From the NCBI GenBank assembly GCA_965112735.1, contig OZ218954.1:620001-684000 (forward strand): a DNA stretch of 64,000 bases, read 5' to 3'. Shown here piece after piece: positions 1 through 9,782 of the stretch (its first letter is position 1; every line of letters begins with the position of its first letter). Origin of the DNA: Phaeosaccion multiseriatum. Lineage: Eukaryota; Ochrophyta, other classes. Made by a program: the position numbers and the translations under genes. The notes beneath the pieces were generated by a model. It was not told where the DNA came from, ran no database searches, and was given only the letters and a program-made list of their open reading frames with translations.

Positions 1-3000
1 CTCCACCGCTACCGGCCCTTGTGTCTCCACAGCTACCGGCGTAGGCGTCTCCACCGCTACCGGCGTAGGCGTCTCAACAGCTACCGGCCCTTGTGTCTCC
101 ACTGCTACCGGCGTAGGTGTCTCCACCGCAACTGGCCCTTGTGTCTCCACCGCTACCGGCCCTTGTGTCTCCACAGCTACCGGCGTAGGCGTCTCCACCG
201 CTACCGGCGTAGGCGTCTCAACAGCTACCGGCCCTTGTGTCTCCACTGCTACCGGCGTAGGTGTCTCCACCGCAACTGGCCCTTGTGTCTCCACTGCTAC
301 CGGCGTAGGCGTCTCAACCGCTGCCGGCGTAGGCGTCTCAACAGCTACCGGCGTAGGCGTCTCAACAGCTACCGGCGTAGGCGTCTCAACAGCTACCGGC
401 GTAGGCGTCCCCACCGCAACCGGCGCTTGTGTCTCCACCGCTACCGGCCCTTGTGTCTCCACCGCTACCGGCGTAGGTGTCTCCACCGCTACTGGTGTAG
501 GTGTCTCCACTGCTACCGGCGTAGGTGTCTCCACCGCTACTGGCCCTTGAGTCTCCACCGCTACCGGCCCTTGTGTCTCCACCGCAACCGGCGTAGGCGT
601 CTCAACAGCTACCGGCCCTTGTGTCTCCACCGCTACCGGCGTAGGTGTCTCCACCGCTACTGGTGTAGGTGTCTCCGCTGCTACCGGCCCTTGTGTCTCC
701 ACTGCTACCGGCGTAGGTGTCTCCACCGCAACTGGCCCTTGTGTCTCCACTGCTACCGGCGTAGGCGTCTCCACAGCAACCGGCGTAGGCGTCTCAACAG
801 CTACCGGCGTAGGCGTCTCCACCGCAACTGGCGCTTGTGTCTCCACCGCTACCGGCCCTTGTGTCTCCACCGCTACCGGCGTAGGTGTCTCCACCGCTAC
901 CGGCGTAGGCGTCTCCACCGCTACCGGCCCTTGTGTCTCCACCGCTACCGGCGTAGGTGTCTCCACTGCAACTGGCGCTTGTGTCTCCACCGCTACCGGC
1001 GTAGGCGTCTCAACAGCTACCGGCGTAGGTGTCTCCACCGCAACTGGCCCTTGTGTCTCCACCGCTACCGGCCCTTGTGTCTCCACAGCTACCGGCGTAG
1101 GTGTCTCCACCGCTACCGGCGTAGGCGTCTCAACAGCTACCGGCGTAGGTGTCTCCACCGCAACTGGCGCTTGTGTCTCCACCGCTACCGGCGTAGATGT
1201 CTCAACAGCTACCGGCGTAGGCGTCTCCACTGTTACCGGCGTAGGCGTCTCCACAGCTACCGGCGTAGGTGTCTCCACAGCTACCGGCGTAGGCGTCTCC
1301 ACAGCTACCGGCGTAGGCGTCTCCACCGCTACCGGCGTAGGCGTCTCAACAGCTACCGGCCCTTGTGTCTCCACTGCTACCGGCGTAGGTGTCTCCGCCG
1401 CAACTGGCGCTTGTGTCTCCACTGCTACCGGCGTAGGCGTCTCAACAGCAACCGGCGTAGGCGTCTCAACAGCTACCGGCGTAGGCGTCTCAACAGCTAC
1501 CGGCGTAGGCGTCTCCACCGCAACTGGCGCTTGTGTCTCCACCGCTACCGGCCCTTGTGTCTCCACCGCTACCGGCGTAGGTGTCTCCACCGCAACTGGC
1601 CCTTGTGTCTCAACTGCTACCGGCGTAGGTGTCTCCACCGCAACTGGCGCTTGTGTCTCCACAGCTACCGGCGTAGGCGTCTCCACCGCTACCGGCGTAG
1701 GCGTCTCAACAGCTACCGGCCCTTGTGTCTCCACTGCTACCGGCGTAGGTGTCTCCACCGCAACTGGCCCTTGTGTCTCCACTGCTACCGGCGTAGGCGT
1801 CTCAACAGCAACCGGCGTAGGCGTCTCAACAGCTACCGGCGTAGGCGTCTCAACAGCTACCGGCGTAGGCGTCTCCACCGCAACTGGCGCTTGTGTCTCC
1901 ACCGCTACCGGCCCTTGTGTCTCCACCGCTACCGGCGTAGGCGTCTCAACAGCTACCGGCCCTTGTGTCTCCACCGCTACCGGCGTAGGTGTCTCCACCG
2001 CTACCGGCGTAGGTGTCTCCACCGCTACCGGCGTAGGCGTCTCAACAGCTACCGGCCCTTGTGTCTCCACTGCAACTGGCCCTTGTGTCTCCACAGCTAC
2101 CGGCGTAGGCGTCTCCACCGCTACCGGCGTAGGCGTCTCAACCGCTACCGGCGTAGGGGTCTCCACCGCTACTGGCCCTTGTGTCTCAACCGCTACCGGC
2201 GTAGGTGTCTCCACCGCAACTGGCGCTTGTGTCTCCACCGCTACCGGCGTAGGCGTCTCAACAGCTACCGGCGTAGGCGTCTCAACAGCTACCGGCGTAG
2301 GTGTCTCAACCGCTACCGGCGTAGGTGTCTCCACCGCAACGGGCGCTTGTGTCTCCACCGCTACCGGCGTAGGCGTCTCAACCGCTACCGGCGTAGGTGT
2401 CTCCACCGCAACTGGCGCTTGTGTCTCCACCGCTACCGGCGTAGGCGTCTCAACCGCTACCGGCGTAGGTGTCTCCACCGCAACTGGCGCTTGTGTCTCC
2501 ACCGCTACCGGCGTAGGCGTCTCAACAGCTACCGGCGTAGATGTCTCCACCGCAACTGGCTCTTGTGTCTCAACCGCAACTGGCGCTTGCGTCTCCACCG
2601 CTCCCGGCGTAGGTGTCTCCACTGCAACGGGCGCGTGTGTCTCCACCGCTACCGGCCCTTGTGTCTCCACCGCAACTGGCCCTTGTGTCTCCACAGCAAC
2701 CGGCGTAGGTGTCTCCACCGCAACCGGCGCGTGTGTCTCCACCGCTACCGGCGTAGGCGTCTGCACCGCTACCGGCGTAGGCGTCTCCAAAGCTACCGGC
2801 GCTTGTGTGTCCACCGCTACCGGCGTAGGCGTCTGCACCCCTACCGGCGTAGGCGTCTCAACCGCTACCGGCGTAGGTGTCTCCACTGCTACCGGCGCTT
2901 GTGTGTCCACAGTTACCGGCGTAGGCGTCTGCACCGCTACCGGCGTAGTCGTCTCCACAACTGCCGGTGTAGGCGTCTCCACAGCTACCGGTGCGTCTGA
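1..3000 (-). repeat. 24-bp coding minisatellite (about 125 units)
   Basis: Tandem 24-bp units encode the octapeptide array on the minus strand. Units differ almost only at third codon positions of the minus frame (GAG fixed, ACG/ACA, GCG/GCT, GTG/GTT, CCG/CCA) plus the PT / QA / QG alternation. Units become more diverged above about position 2600. Confidence 0.95.
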
Positions 3001-4030
3001 CTCCACAGCTACCGGTGCTTGTGTCCCCCCTGATACTGGTGCTTCTGTCTCCACACCTACCGGTCCCTCCGTCACGACAGCAACAGGCACTTCCGTTTCC
3101 ACATCTATCGGCGCTTGTGTCTCCACCGCCACCGGGACTTGCGTCTCCGACGGCGGTAGCGGAACGATTGGTCGTCGTTCTGTCTCAGGCGCTTGCGTCT
3201 CCACAGCAACAGGCGATTCGGTCTCCACAGCTACGGTCGTCGGAGGCGCCTCGACATCAGCACGTGTTGGTGATTCAGTCTCTGTCTCTGCAGCAACAGG
3301 CGTAGGCGTCTCCTCAGCTGCCGGTGTTGCCGTTTCAGGTGCTTCCGACTCCGCCACCTCCGGTGCTTGTGTCTCCACAGGCACAGGCCCTTCCGTCTGC
3401 TCAGCGGGGGACTCTGTTGGAGCTCCTGCTGGAGCTGCGGATGGAGTTGTGATCGTCAAGTCCTGTGGTGTTGATACAAGGCAGCGAGAGAGGGACCGTG
3501 AGGAAGAGCAAAAGGAAAGGAAAGAAGGTTTGGAGGAGGAGGAGGAGGAGGAGGAGGAGGAGGAGGAGGAGGAGGAGCAGGAGGAGGAGGAGGAGGAGGA
3601 GGAGGAGGAGGAGGAGGAGGAGGAGAAGGAGGAGGAGGAGAAGGAGGAGGAGGGGACGGTGCGGGTGGGTGGGGTCGAGCCGCCGTTGCATGTGAGACCA
3701 TTCGGTATCGCTATGCCCATGACCCGATGACGAGCAGCAGCAGCAGCAGCAGCAGTAGCAGCAGCAGTTGGTGATACAAGCACGCACCTGGCAAGTGAAT
3801 AAGGTGAAGGGGACGCCGCCCGCGATGCTGTTGATCGTCCGGTGAAACGCACATTGGAGCCCAGCGCAGCAGGGTGGGGCAAATGTGTTTACACCGCATA
3901 TATCGCCGGCAGCCCCGCAGGAGGTCACCGGCAGCGATTGCGTTTGAGAGGTCGCCGGGATGAAGAGGAGACAGAGGTGCAGGAGGGAGAAGAGGGCAGC
4001 AGTTGGTGCTACAGCAGCAGCAGCAGCCAT
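1..4030 (-). CDS. Secreted cysteine-rich protein with giant PVAVETPT octapeptide array (3' partial)
   Basis: Two exons are visible: 4030-3788 and 3462-1, the latter open to the window edge. Exon 1 encodes 81 residues: an N-terminal signal peptide (Ala-rich start, hydrophobic FSLLHLCLLFIP, cleavage near ATSQ), then a short domain with six cysteines spaced C-x6-C-x8-CC-x4-C-x19-C, a spacing like inhibitor-cystine-knot folds. The donor is CAG|GTGCGT and the acceptor CACCACAG|GAC, both phase 0, around a 325-nt intron filled with TCC repeats. Exon 2 starts with a Pro/Thr/Glu-rich stretch of diverged repeats and becomes a near-perfect 8-residue array (PVAVETPT, PVAVETQA, PVAVETQG) of about 125 units. 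The frame stays open for all 1154 codons. The composition suggests an extended, possibly O-glycosylated wall or matrix protein; this is inference. The Cys-domain family is not recognised and no catalytic function is claimed. Confidence 0.8.
3529..3654. repeat. (GGA)n microsatellite in intron
   Basis: GGA/TCC tract with a few GCA and GAA interruptions inside the only visible intron (3463-3787) of the octapeptide-repeat gene. It produces spurious poly-Pro, poly-Leu and poly-Glu frames. The spliced gene does not use it. Confidence 0.9.
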
Positions 4031-4802
4031 CCTTCCTCTGTGCTCACAACTGCGCCCCCGCTCTAAGGGTCTGCTTAAGGTGGAGGTGGAGGTAGGGTTG
4101 GGCCCGACTCGGAAAGAGCTGCCTCCTCCTTCTGCTGCTGCTGCCCCTCCTCCTCCTCCTCCTCCTCCTCCTCCTCCTCCTCCTCCTCCGCCTCCTCCTC
4201 CTCCTCCTCCTCCTCCTCCTCCCCCTCTTTTTCTTTTTCTTCTTCTTCTTCTTCCTCTTCTTCCCCTTCTTCCTCCTTCCCCTCCTCCTCCTTCAAGTCC
4301 TCCTCCGCCTCCTCCTCTTTCAAGTCCTCCTTCTTCTTGTTCTTCTTCTTGTTCTTCTCCTTCTTTTTCGTTTTCTGCCTCTTCTTCTCCCCCTCCTCCT
4401 CTTCCTCCTCCTCCTCCTCCTCCTCTGCAGGCCTCCTCAAGGACAGCCTCAGGCCCATGTAGACCCTGGTGAGCCTTCCGTGTGTGGGCAAGCGAGTGTG
4501 GGCGGGGGCCGTGGTGCAAGCAGCCAACGAAGCAAAGGGTGGGGGCAGCAGTGAAAACCAGGGGCACAAGGACAGGTACAAGAAGCAGTGGGGCGGAGGC
4601 AAATAATGCACCCCCAGGAGCAAAGGAATAATTTTCAGTTGCTGTGGCGTTAAGAATACCGATGTGGTGGAAGAGTTGGCAAGCTGTGTTTTCTAAGCAG
4701 CCGGAGCGACCAATCCCCTCCACCCCCCTCGCTTGGAGCTAGCGCTTGCCAGGACTGAGCTCTACTCTCTCTTTCTCTTCTTTTCTCACTCATGTGTTTC
4801 CT
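4031..4802. other. Intergenic, CCT/TTC repeats
   Basis: Upstream flank of the octapeptide-repeat gene. It holds pyrimidine repeats at about 4130-4430 (CCT, TTC) and otherwise nothing I recognise. A 440-aa minus ORF continues upstream of the ATG at 4030, but its N-terminal part is low-complexity and looks like untranslated leader. Confidence 0.6.
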
Positions 4803-5144
4803 TCAAAGCTTGTAAGCATGGGTATAACCCCCTCCTCTTCCCCACGACACAGCCAAGCGCACCTTGTTGTGTCGTAGGCCGTGGGCCACCACCACAGTGA
4901 GCACGGGCAGGCAGACCAGCAGCAGTAGTGCTGGAGCTGTGGTCAATCGCAGTAGTAGTATTAGTAGCGTACCACGGAGGATGGACCTGCTGAAAAGCGG
5001 AGAACAAAGCGCCTGCTCGACCTGCTGGCTCTCCGTACACCTTTTTTGTCGTTGCCAACGAAGTGGACTTGTCGCGCCCACTACAGCTGCAACAAGAGCC
5101 AGCAGGTTGGCCCCAGAGGAGACCTCAAGGTGAGGCTTCCCCAT
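4803..5144 (-). CDS. Hypothetical small membrane protein (weak candidate)
   Basis: The minus-strand ORF of 113 codons begins MGKPHLEVSSG and has two hydrophobic stretches (NLLALVAAVVGA, and a Leu/Val-rich run about 70-90 residues in). A possible small intron, with donor AAAAAG|GTGTACG and acceptor TTTCAGCAG|G, would remove the hydrophilic middle and keep the frame, leaving two adjacent membrane segments. I recognise no family. It lies between two better-supported minus-strand genes in a non-repetitive stretch, which is the main reason to list it. It could equally be non-coding. Confidence 0.25.
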   Translation of the reverse strand: MGKPHLEVSSGANLLALVAAVVGATSPLRWQRQKRCTESQQVEQALCSPLFSRSILRGTLLILLLRLTTAPALLLLVCLPVLTVVVAHGLRHNKVRLAVSWGRGGGYTHAYKL

Positions 5145-5481
5145 GGTGCTCCTTCGAGCGCTACCTCTGCCTATAGAAAAGATGTGATGAGGGTCTTGTA
5201 GTAGAGGAAAACCCCCCTTAGTGGTGGGTTAATCTGCTGCTTCCCCTCCCCAAGCGTGCTACTGCTGCTGCTGCTGCTGCTGCCTGCGTTCTATTGTATC
5301 CATTGCTGGATCTCCTCTTTTCCCCACACCAAACCCGCAGGCTTTTTCTTTTTTTTTTTTCCTTCCACCTCCTCATGGAGATCTTTCGGGGCCGCCCCAC
5401 CGTCGGATTTCTACCGTTACAATTTCAATTTCACACAACTTTTTTTTTACTCTTTTGTAGCAATCCGTCGACTTACAACAA
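5145..5481. other. Intergenic, nothing recognised
   Basis: Short spacer with T-rich stretches (about 5340-5360 and 5440-5450) and a CTG/GCT run near 5265-5285. As the 3' flank of the aminotransferase on the minus strand, the A-rich transcript here could carry polyadenylation signals; none is identified with certainty. Confidence 0.5.
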
Positions 5482-6616
5482 TCAACTATCTCGCACCTGC
5501 ACGCTGTGTGCCTCCACCTGCCCCGCCACGAGGGCCGACAGCTTCTGCGTCAAACCCTCTCTCTCAAAGCAGTGCGTCACAGATGGCTCTGGCTGCTGTA
5601 CTGGTGCTCCATCTCCATCACCATCACCACCACCACCACCACCACCCCCACTCTGAGGCACCACCATACGATCCACCGGCAAGGCCAGTCTGCTGGTGCT
5701 ACTAATGATACACCCCTGCCAGTTGCCAACATCGGACAGGTTGGGCGGTTCCATCACCACCGGTATGCCTTCCCTCTCACACACCTCCAGGAGAAGTCTC
5801 CGGACTGTTCCCTCGAGGATACCGTCAGCCGCTGTCAGGACCTTGCCGTCCTTTGTAACGGCGAAAAAGTTGGTCTGAGTGCCCTCATAGAGTGCCCCGG
5901 CGGCGTTTGGCAGGACGATTTCGTTTGATTCGGGTGCCATCTGCGTCTCTAGGGACGCTCTCTCGAGTACCCAGTGGCTGTCCTTGGCCAAGGGGTTGTG
6001 ACGAGGACGACCTCTGACCTCGATCTGGACAGGACTGGCAGGAGGCGGGGGAAGCTTCATACCGTGGCAGTAGAGGTGGAAGCCGTCCACTGCCTTCTCT
6101 TCATCAAGTACCGTCGCCCCTTCCCCCCCTTGCTGCTGCTCATCATTGCACCCGGACTCTGACCCAGTGTCTGACCACCCCCACTCTGCAAGCATGGTCA
6201 GCTTAAGCTCGCTGGCGTCGTTGTGTGGGTACTTGCTCTCGAATCGCTCGAGACACGCCGCCATGCAGGCCTTCATTCTCCCGCGAAGCTGCCGCGGATC
6301 AACGAGCGCAGGTAACTGCAGTTGTAAGTCTTCTCCCTTCCTCTTCTCCTTCGCCGTCTCGTCCTCCCCGCTACTCTTGTCTGCCTCCGCCTCTGCCTCG
6401 GCCGCTGCCTCCTCGAGCATGAGTCGAGCGGACTCTGCGAGGCGTTCCACATGCGTCTCGAACTCAAACACCGCGGTCTTGCCCCTCGTGGTCCGCGCGG
6501 TTGTGTAGGCCCCGCGATGAAAGCGTGTCAAGAGCCCCTTGGAGGTGTCGCCGCCCGGCATCTCCTCCGCCACGTCTGTATCTCTGCAAAAGGCGAAGTA
6601 GCCAGTGCTTTTGCTG

Positions 6617-6652
<36 letters not shown>

Positions 6653-6963
6653 TTACTGCTGCTAGACTCGCTTTCTTTGGAAGTACTTGTAGACGAAGCA
6701 GCAGCAGACAAAGCAGCCATCCCCTTCTGCTGATGGGCCCCTGCTCCTCCTGCGCCTCCGCAAAGCCTGCTCCGTCGCCAAGGGCTTGCTCGACTCCGAT
6801 TGTGGTGTATGTGAGAGTGAGCAGCAGGAGTCTCCGCAAATGCACACGCTGTCCTGCTTCTCACTCTGCCTACTCGGCTAGCGCTGCTGCCGAAGGCGTA
6901 AGTGCTTGGCAACTTCCATAGCACGAGGAAAAGATTCAAAGGGATCGCGGGATGAGGCTTCAT
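5482..6963 (-). CDS. Class IV PLP-dependent aminotransferase-like protein, probably plastid-targeted
   Basis: Intronless, 493 aa. The C-terminal 330 residues follow the branched-chain aminotransferase / aminodeoxychorismate lyase fold. They carry a Lys in NPLAKDSHW at the Schiff-base position, the family signature EGTQTNFFAV about 35 residues later, then ADGILEGTVRR and an SSTSRLALPVD segment, as in plant D-aminotransferase-like proteins. The substrate cannot be read from sequence. The N-terminus is hydrophobic (NLFLVLW) followed by TYAF and a basic Ser/Ala-rich stretch, which resembles heterokont bipartite plastid signals (signal peptide cut before Phe). A Met near residue 82, followed by poly-Ser, is an alternative start that would give a cytosolic form. 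A poly-Gly/Asp-Gly insert near the C-terminus is probably microsatellite-derived. Confidence 0.85.
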
Positions 6964-7656
6964 ACCATTATGCGACTCTCTCTTTCTCTCTCTTTACTCC
7001 ATCTGTCTTCTTGTTTCTGAATGAGTCAGGAGCCAGCGCGGTGGAACGGAGGAAGTATGCGTTTTCAAATCCGATGGAGGTTTGGCTTGGCGACGGCACC
7101 CCCCCTGGGCCATTCCCCTTTGTTTCACGTTGCGTATAGTGTAGAAAACTCACGATGGTAAGAGAAGAGAGAAGTGGGGCAGGACTTTGCGTATAGATGT
7201 GTGCTTGCTGCTTGTGTAGGGTTTGGGACATGTGATGGCGCCGAAAGACGGGGCAGTCGCTGAGTTTGTTTTAGAGAGGGAAGAGAGAAAATAGAGAGAG
7301 GAGGGAGGAGATGGATGTACAGTAAAGGATGAAGAAGCAGCACCACAAGCAGCAAAAGCCTCCTACTGCACTCGAGAATGAGGTCTTTGTCTTGCTCTTT
7401 GCGCATGCGCTGTCCCGCATGGCTAGACGTTTCGGCGTATTCTCTCCCTTACAGAGTTGACAGCGAGGGTGCAGTACCGCTTGGCATGGTGGCTGCTCGG
7501 GGAGGACCGTTTGGTAGTATCTCCCCCCCCCCCTCTTTTATCTCTAACGGGCAAGCTCGGCTTGTTGTGCCCCTTGCCTTGCCTTCCCCTTGCCCCCTTC
7601 CCTCCCCTCCCTTCACCTCCCTCTCCACCCCCTCCTTCCACACCCGCTCCTTGCAG
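6964..7656. other. Divergent intergenic region
   Basis: Lies between the aminotransferase start (minus) and the COX6A gene (plus). It must hold both upstream regions and probably a first COX6A exon with the rest of the mitochondrial presequence. Pyrimidine-rich DNA at about 7560-7650 precedes a good acceptor (CCTTGCAG, ending 7656). I could not fix the upstream exon. Confidence 0.5.
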
Positions 7657-7734
7657 GCCTCTCTTGCACGCTCCGCTTTGCGCATCTCCTCCCGGGCCTC
7701 TACCCCTGCCCCCCCCTCCTTCGCCCGGCGAGCT

Positions 7735-8331
7735 ATGTCTGGCGGAGGAGACGCAGCCTACCACCAAGAGCGAGTCAACCACTGGGCGAAGGTGTCTCTG
7801 GCGGGTATCGGCGCCATTGCTGTACTGTCGTGCACCAGCTTGTATATTGAGATTGAGCATCAGGAGCACAAGAAGCACCACCCGCATGAGGTACAGGGGA
7901 AGGAGGGAGTACCGTCCCTTTTCTTACTTGTACCCGTCATTGCTTTGCCCCTCCCCCCCTTCTTAACCCCCCCTCCGCCTACTGTTGTACTCTCTCTCGC
8001 TGCTTTCCTCGCCCTCTCTCTCTTTCGCTGCTTCCCCCCCCCCCTCTCTCTCACACACACACATCGCGTGTGTCCTCTCTGTCTCTCCTACAATACGCCA
8101 GCCACCCGCATTCTCCCACTTGAGGGTAAGCAGTCACAATACTATACTCTGGATGGCACTGGATGGCACTGGATAGGAGCAAGAGTAGGCAGTTGCTTTA
8201 CGCTCTAGAGCAAGTAGTAGGTACTTCGTGGTAGTAGGTTAAGGTGCGCCAAAGAGTGGACAGGACAGAGTGCAGAGAGAGAACGAGGAGAGGGACAGGG
8301 GGAACGAGCGAGAGTAGGAGAGAGAGAGAGC

Positions 8332-8363
<32 letters not shown>

Positions 8364-8833
8364 CCTTCACAGTATATGCTGCTTCGTGCAACAATCACGG
8401 TATGTCGCTCCGTGCGACCACGTCTTTGCGTGCGTTGCATTTTGCTCTATATGGAAGTGGTGAAAAGAGCAGAGGGCAACAACCGCCAAACACAGGCTCA
8501 CCTCGGCTCCATGGTAGACGCACGACTGCGACTCTAGGATTCGAGGGGGTCGATGTTCTAGGGAGTCCGTGCCTCCTGCCTGACGACCTCCTCCCCACAC
8601 TCCTCACCCTCCTCCTCGCTTTGTTCCCACTCACACTTATTCCTCTCCCCCCCCCCTCCGCCCCTCCCGGGACCTCTGTTCTCTGCATGTGTGTGTGCAC
8701 GTGTGTGCGTGTGTGCCACTCACAGATCCGCAGCAAGCCCTTCCCGTGGAAGTGCAGCGATTGCACATTCATTCCCTCCACAAAGGCCGACATGGAGTGC
8801 TACGCGCAGTGCATGGGTGGGGAGGAAGAATAA
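7735..8833 (+). CDS. COX6A: Cytochrome c oxidase subunit VIa, mitochondrial
   Basis: Exons are 7735-7890, 8102-8125 and 8726-8833, giving 95 residues from the listed ATG. The family pattern is clear: HWAKVSLAGIGAIAVL membrane segment, His-rich EHQEHKKHHPHE, then PPAFSHLR from a 24-nt microexon (acceptor ACGCCAG|CC, donor AGG|GTAAGC), then IRSKPFPW. The C-terminal tail carries CSDC and ECYAQC cysteines, a variant I associate with protist subunits. All junctions are phase 0. Upstream in the same frame, from an acceptor at 7656, the sequence reads ASLARSALRISSRA and so on to the ATG, like a mitochondrial presequence. The mature ATG may therefore be internal, with the true start on an unplaced exon. 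The product is an inner-membrane subunit of complex IV. Confidence 0.9.
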
Positions 8834-8900
8834 GTCAGTGGACTTGGAAGAATAAGTCAGTGGACTTGAAGATTATGTCAGTGGACTTGGAGGATACGTA
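8826..8900 (+). repeat. 22-bp direct repeat x3 over the COX6A stop codon
   Basis: Three imperfect copies built on AAGTCAGTGGACTTG, starting at the TAA stop codon of COX6A and filling the start of its 3' UTR. Confidence 0.8.
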
Positions 8901-9782
8901 GACCTACGTATTATTGCCTCAGTGATTGCACTGTCGTTGGCTCCAAAGGTGAATGGGAGAGGAGGAGGAGGAGCAGAAGCAAGAGGGAAAAGAGGAGGAA
9001 GAAGAAGAAGAAGAAGAAGAAGAAGAAGAAGAAGAAGAAGAAGAAGAAGAAGAAGAAGATTAGGCCAGCAGCGGCCGGGCGGCGGGGCGGGGGGGGGGGG
9101 GGGGCAAAAGGGTGTGTATACGGTATATCGTACAGCGAAAGAAACGGGCGTGGGGAGAGGGGGAGGAGACATGGACATAAAAACGTCTAATACACAACAC
9201 TTTTTTAAAAGTAAACTGAACCATAGCAGCGGATGTGGAGAACAAGAAAGAACATGTCAAAGAAGGATCCTTTTTGGAAGTTCGTCCTCCTGTGCCATCA
9301 TCCTCTGTATTTCTTTGGGTACTCAAAGTGTTTAATTGGGGAAAGAAACATGAGTGAGCTTTTGCCGCCATAAAAGCTTTGTTATCACTTGCCACTTGCC
9401 TCCTCACCACCCTTCCTCTCAGCATCCCTCTTCCCAAGACAAGGTAGTGGGCCATGGGACCCACTCCCTCCTCCTCTTCCTTCCTTCACTACTACTCCAA
9501 GTAGTAGTACTGCTAGTTTCCCCCTCACTCTTCCTCCTCCTCCTCCTCCTCCTCCTCCTCCTCCTCCTCCTCCTCCTCCTCCTCCTCTTGACCGGGGCCA
9601 ATACGTAGGGGCCTATAAAAAAAATTCGAAATGCCTCCACCCCCCACCCCAACTAGACCCAACCTCTCCTTCATCTCCTTCACCTGAGCGCCCTCTTCGC
9701 TCAAACTCATACTACAGTTACAATAGTCAATTTTTCAATCCCCTAGTCACCCTAGTGCCTTCCTTACTCAAACTCAAAGATA
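8834..9782. other. Convergent intergenic region with (GAA)n and (CCT)n
   Basis: 3' flanks of COX6A (plus) and the PH-like gene (minus). It contains GAA repeats at 9000-9059, a G-run near 9090-9103, and CCT repeats at 9533-9588. No credible gene is seen; the ORFs are low-complexity or lack family features. Confidence 0.6.

Noticed and set aside
19-3000. 993-aa plus ORF of Leu-His-Arg-Tyr/Arg repeats
   Set aside because: No start ATG, and the codon-position pattern of variation belongs to the minus-strand octapeptide frame.
1-3000. CRISPR-like array
   Set aside because: Units are contiguous 24-mers with no unique spacers, in a eukaryotic coding exon.
3401-4723. 440-aa minus ORF read without splicing
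   Set aside because: Its middle is the true first exon; the C-terminal part is poly-Leu from the intron's TCC repeat and the N-terminal part is low-complexity leader.
9060-9464. 134-aa minus ORF beginning MGPMAHYLVLG
   Set aside because: No recognisable domain, lies between convergent gene ends, and its tail is made of repeats.
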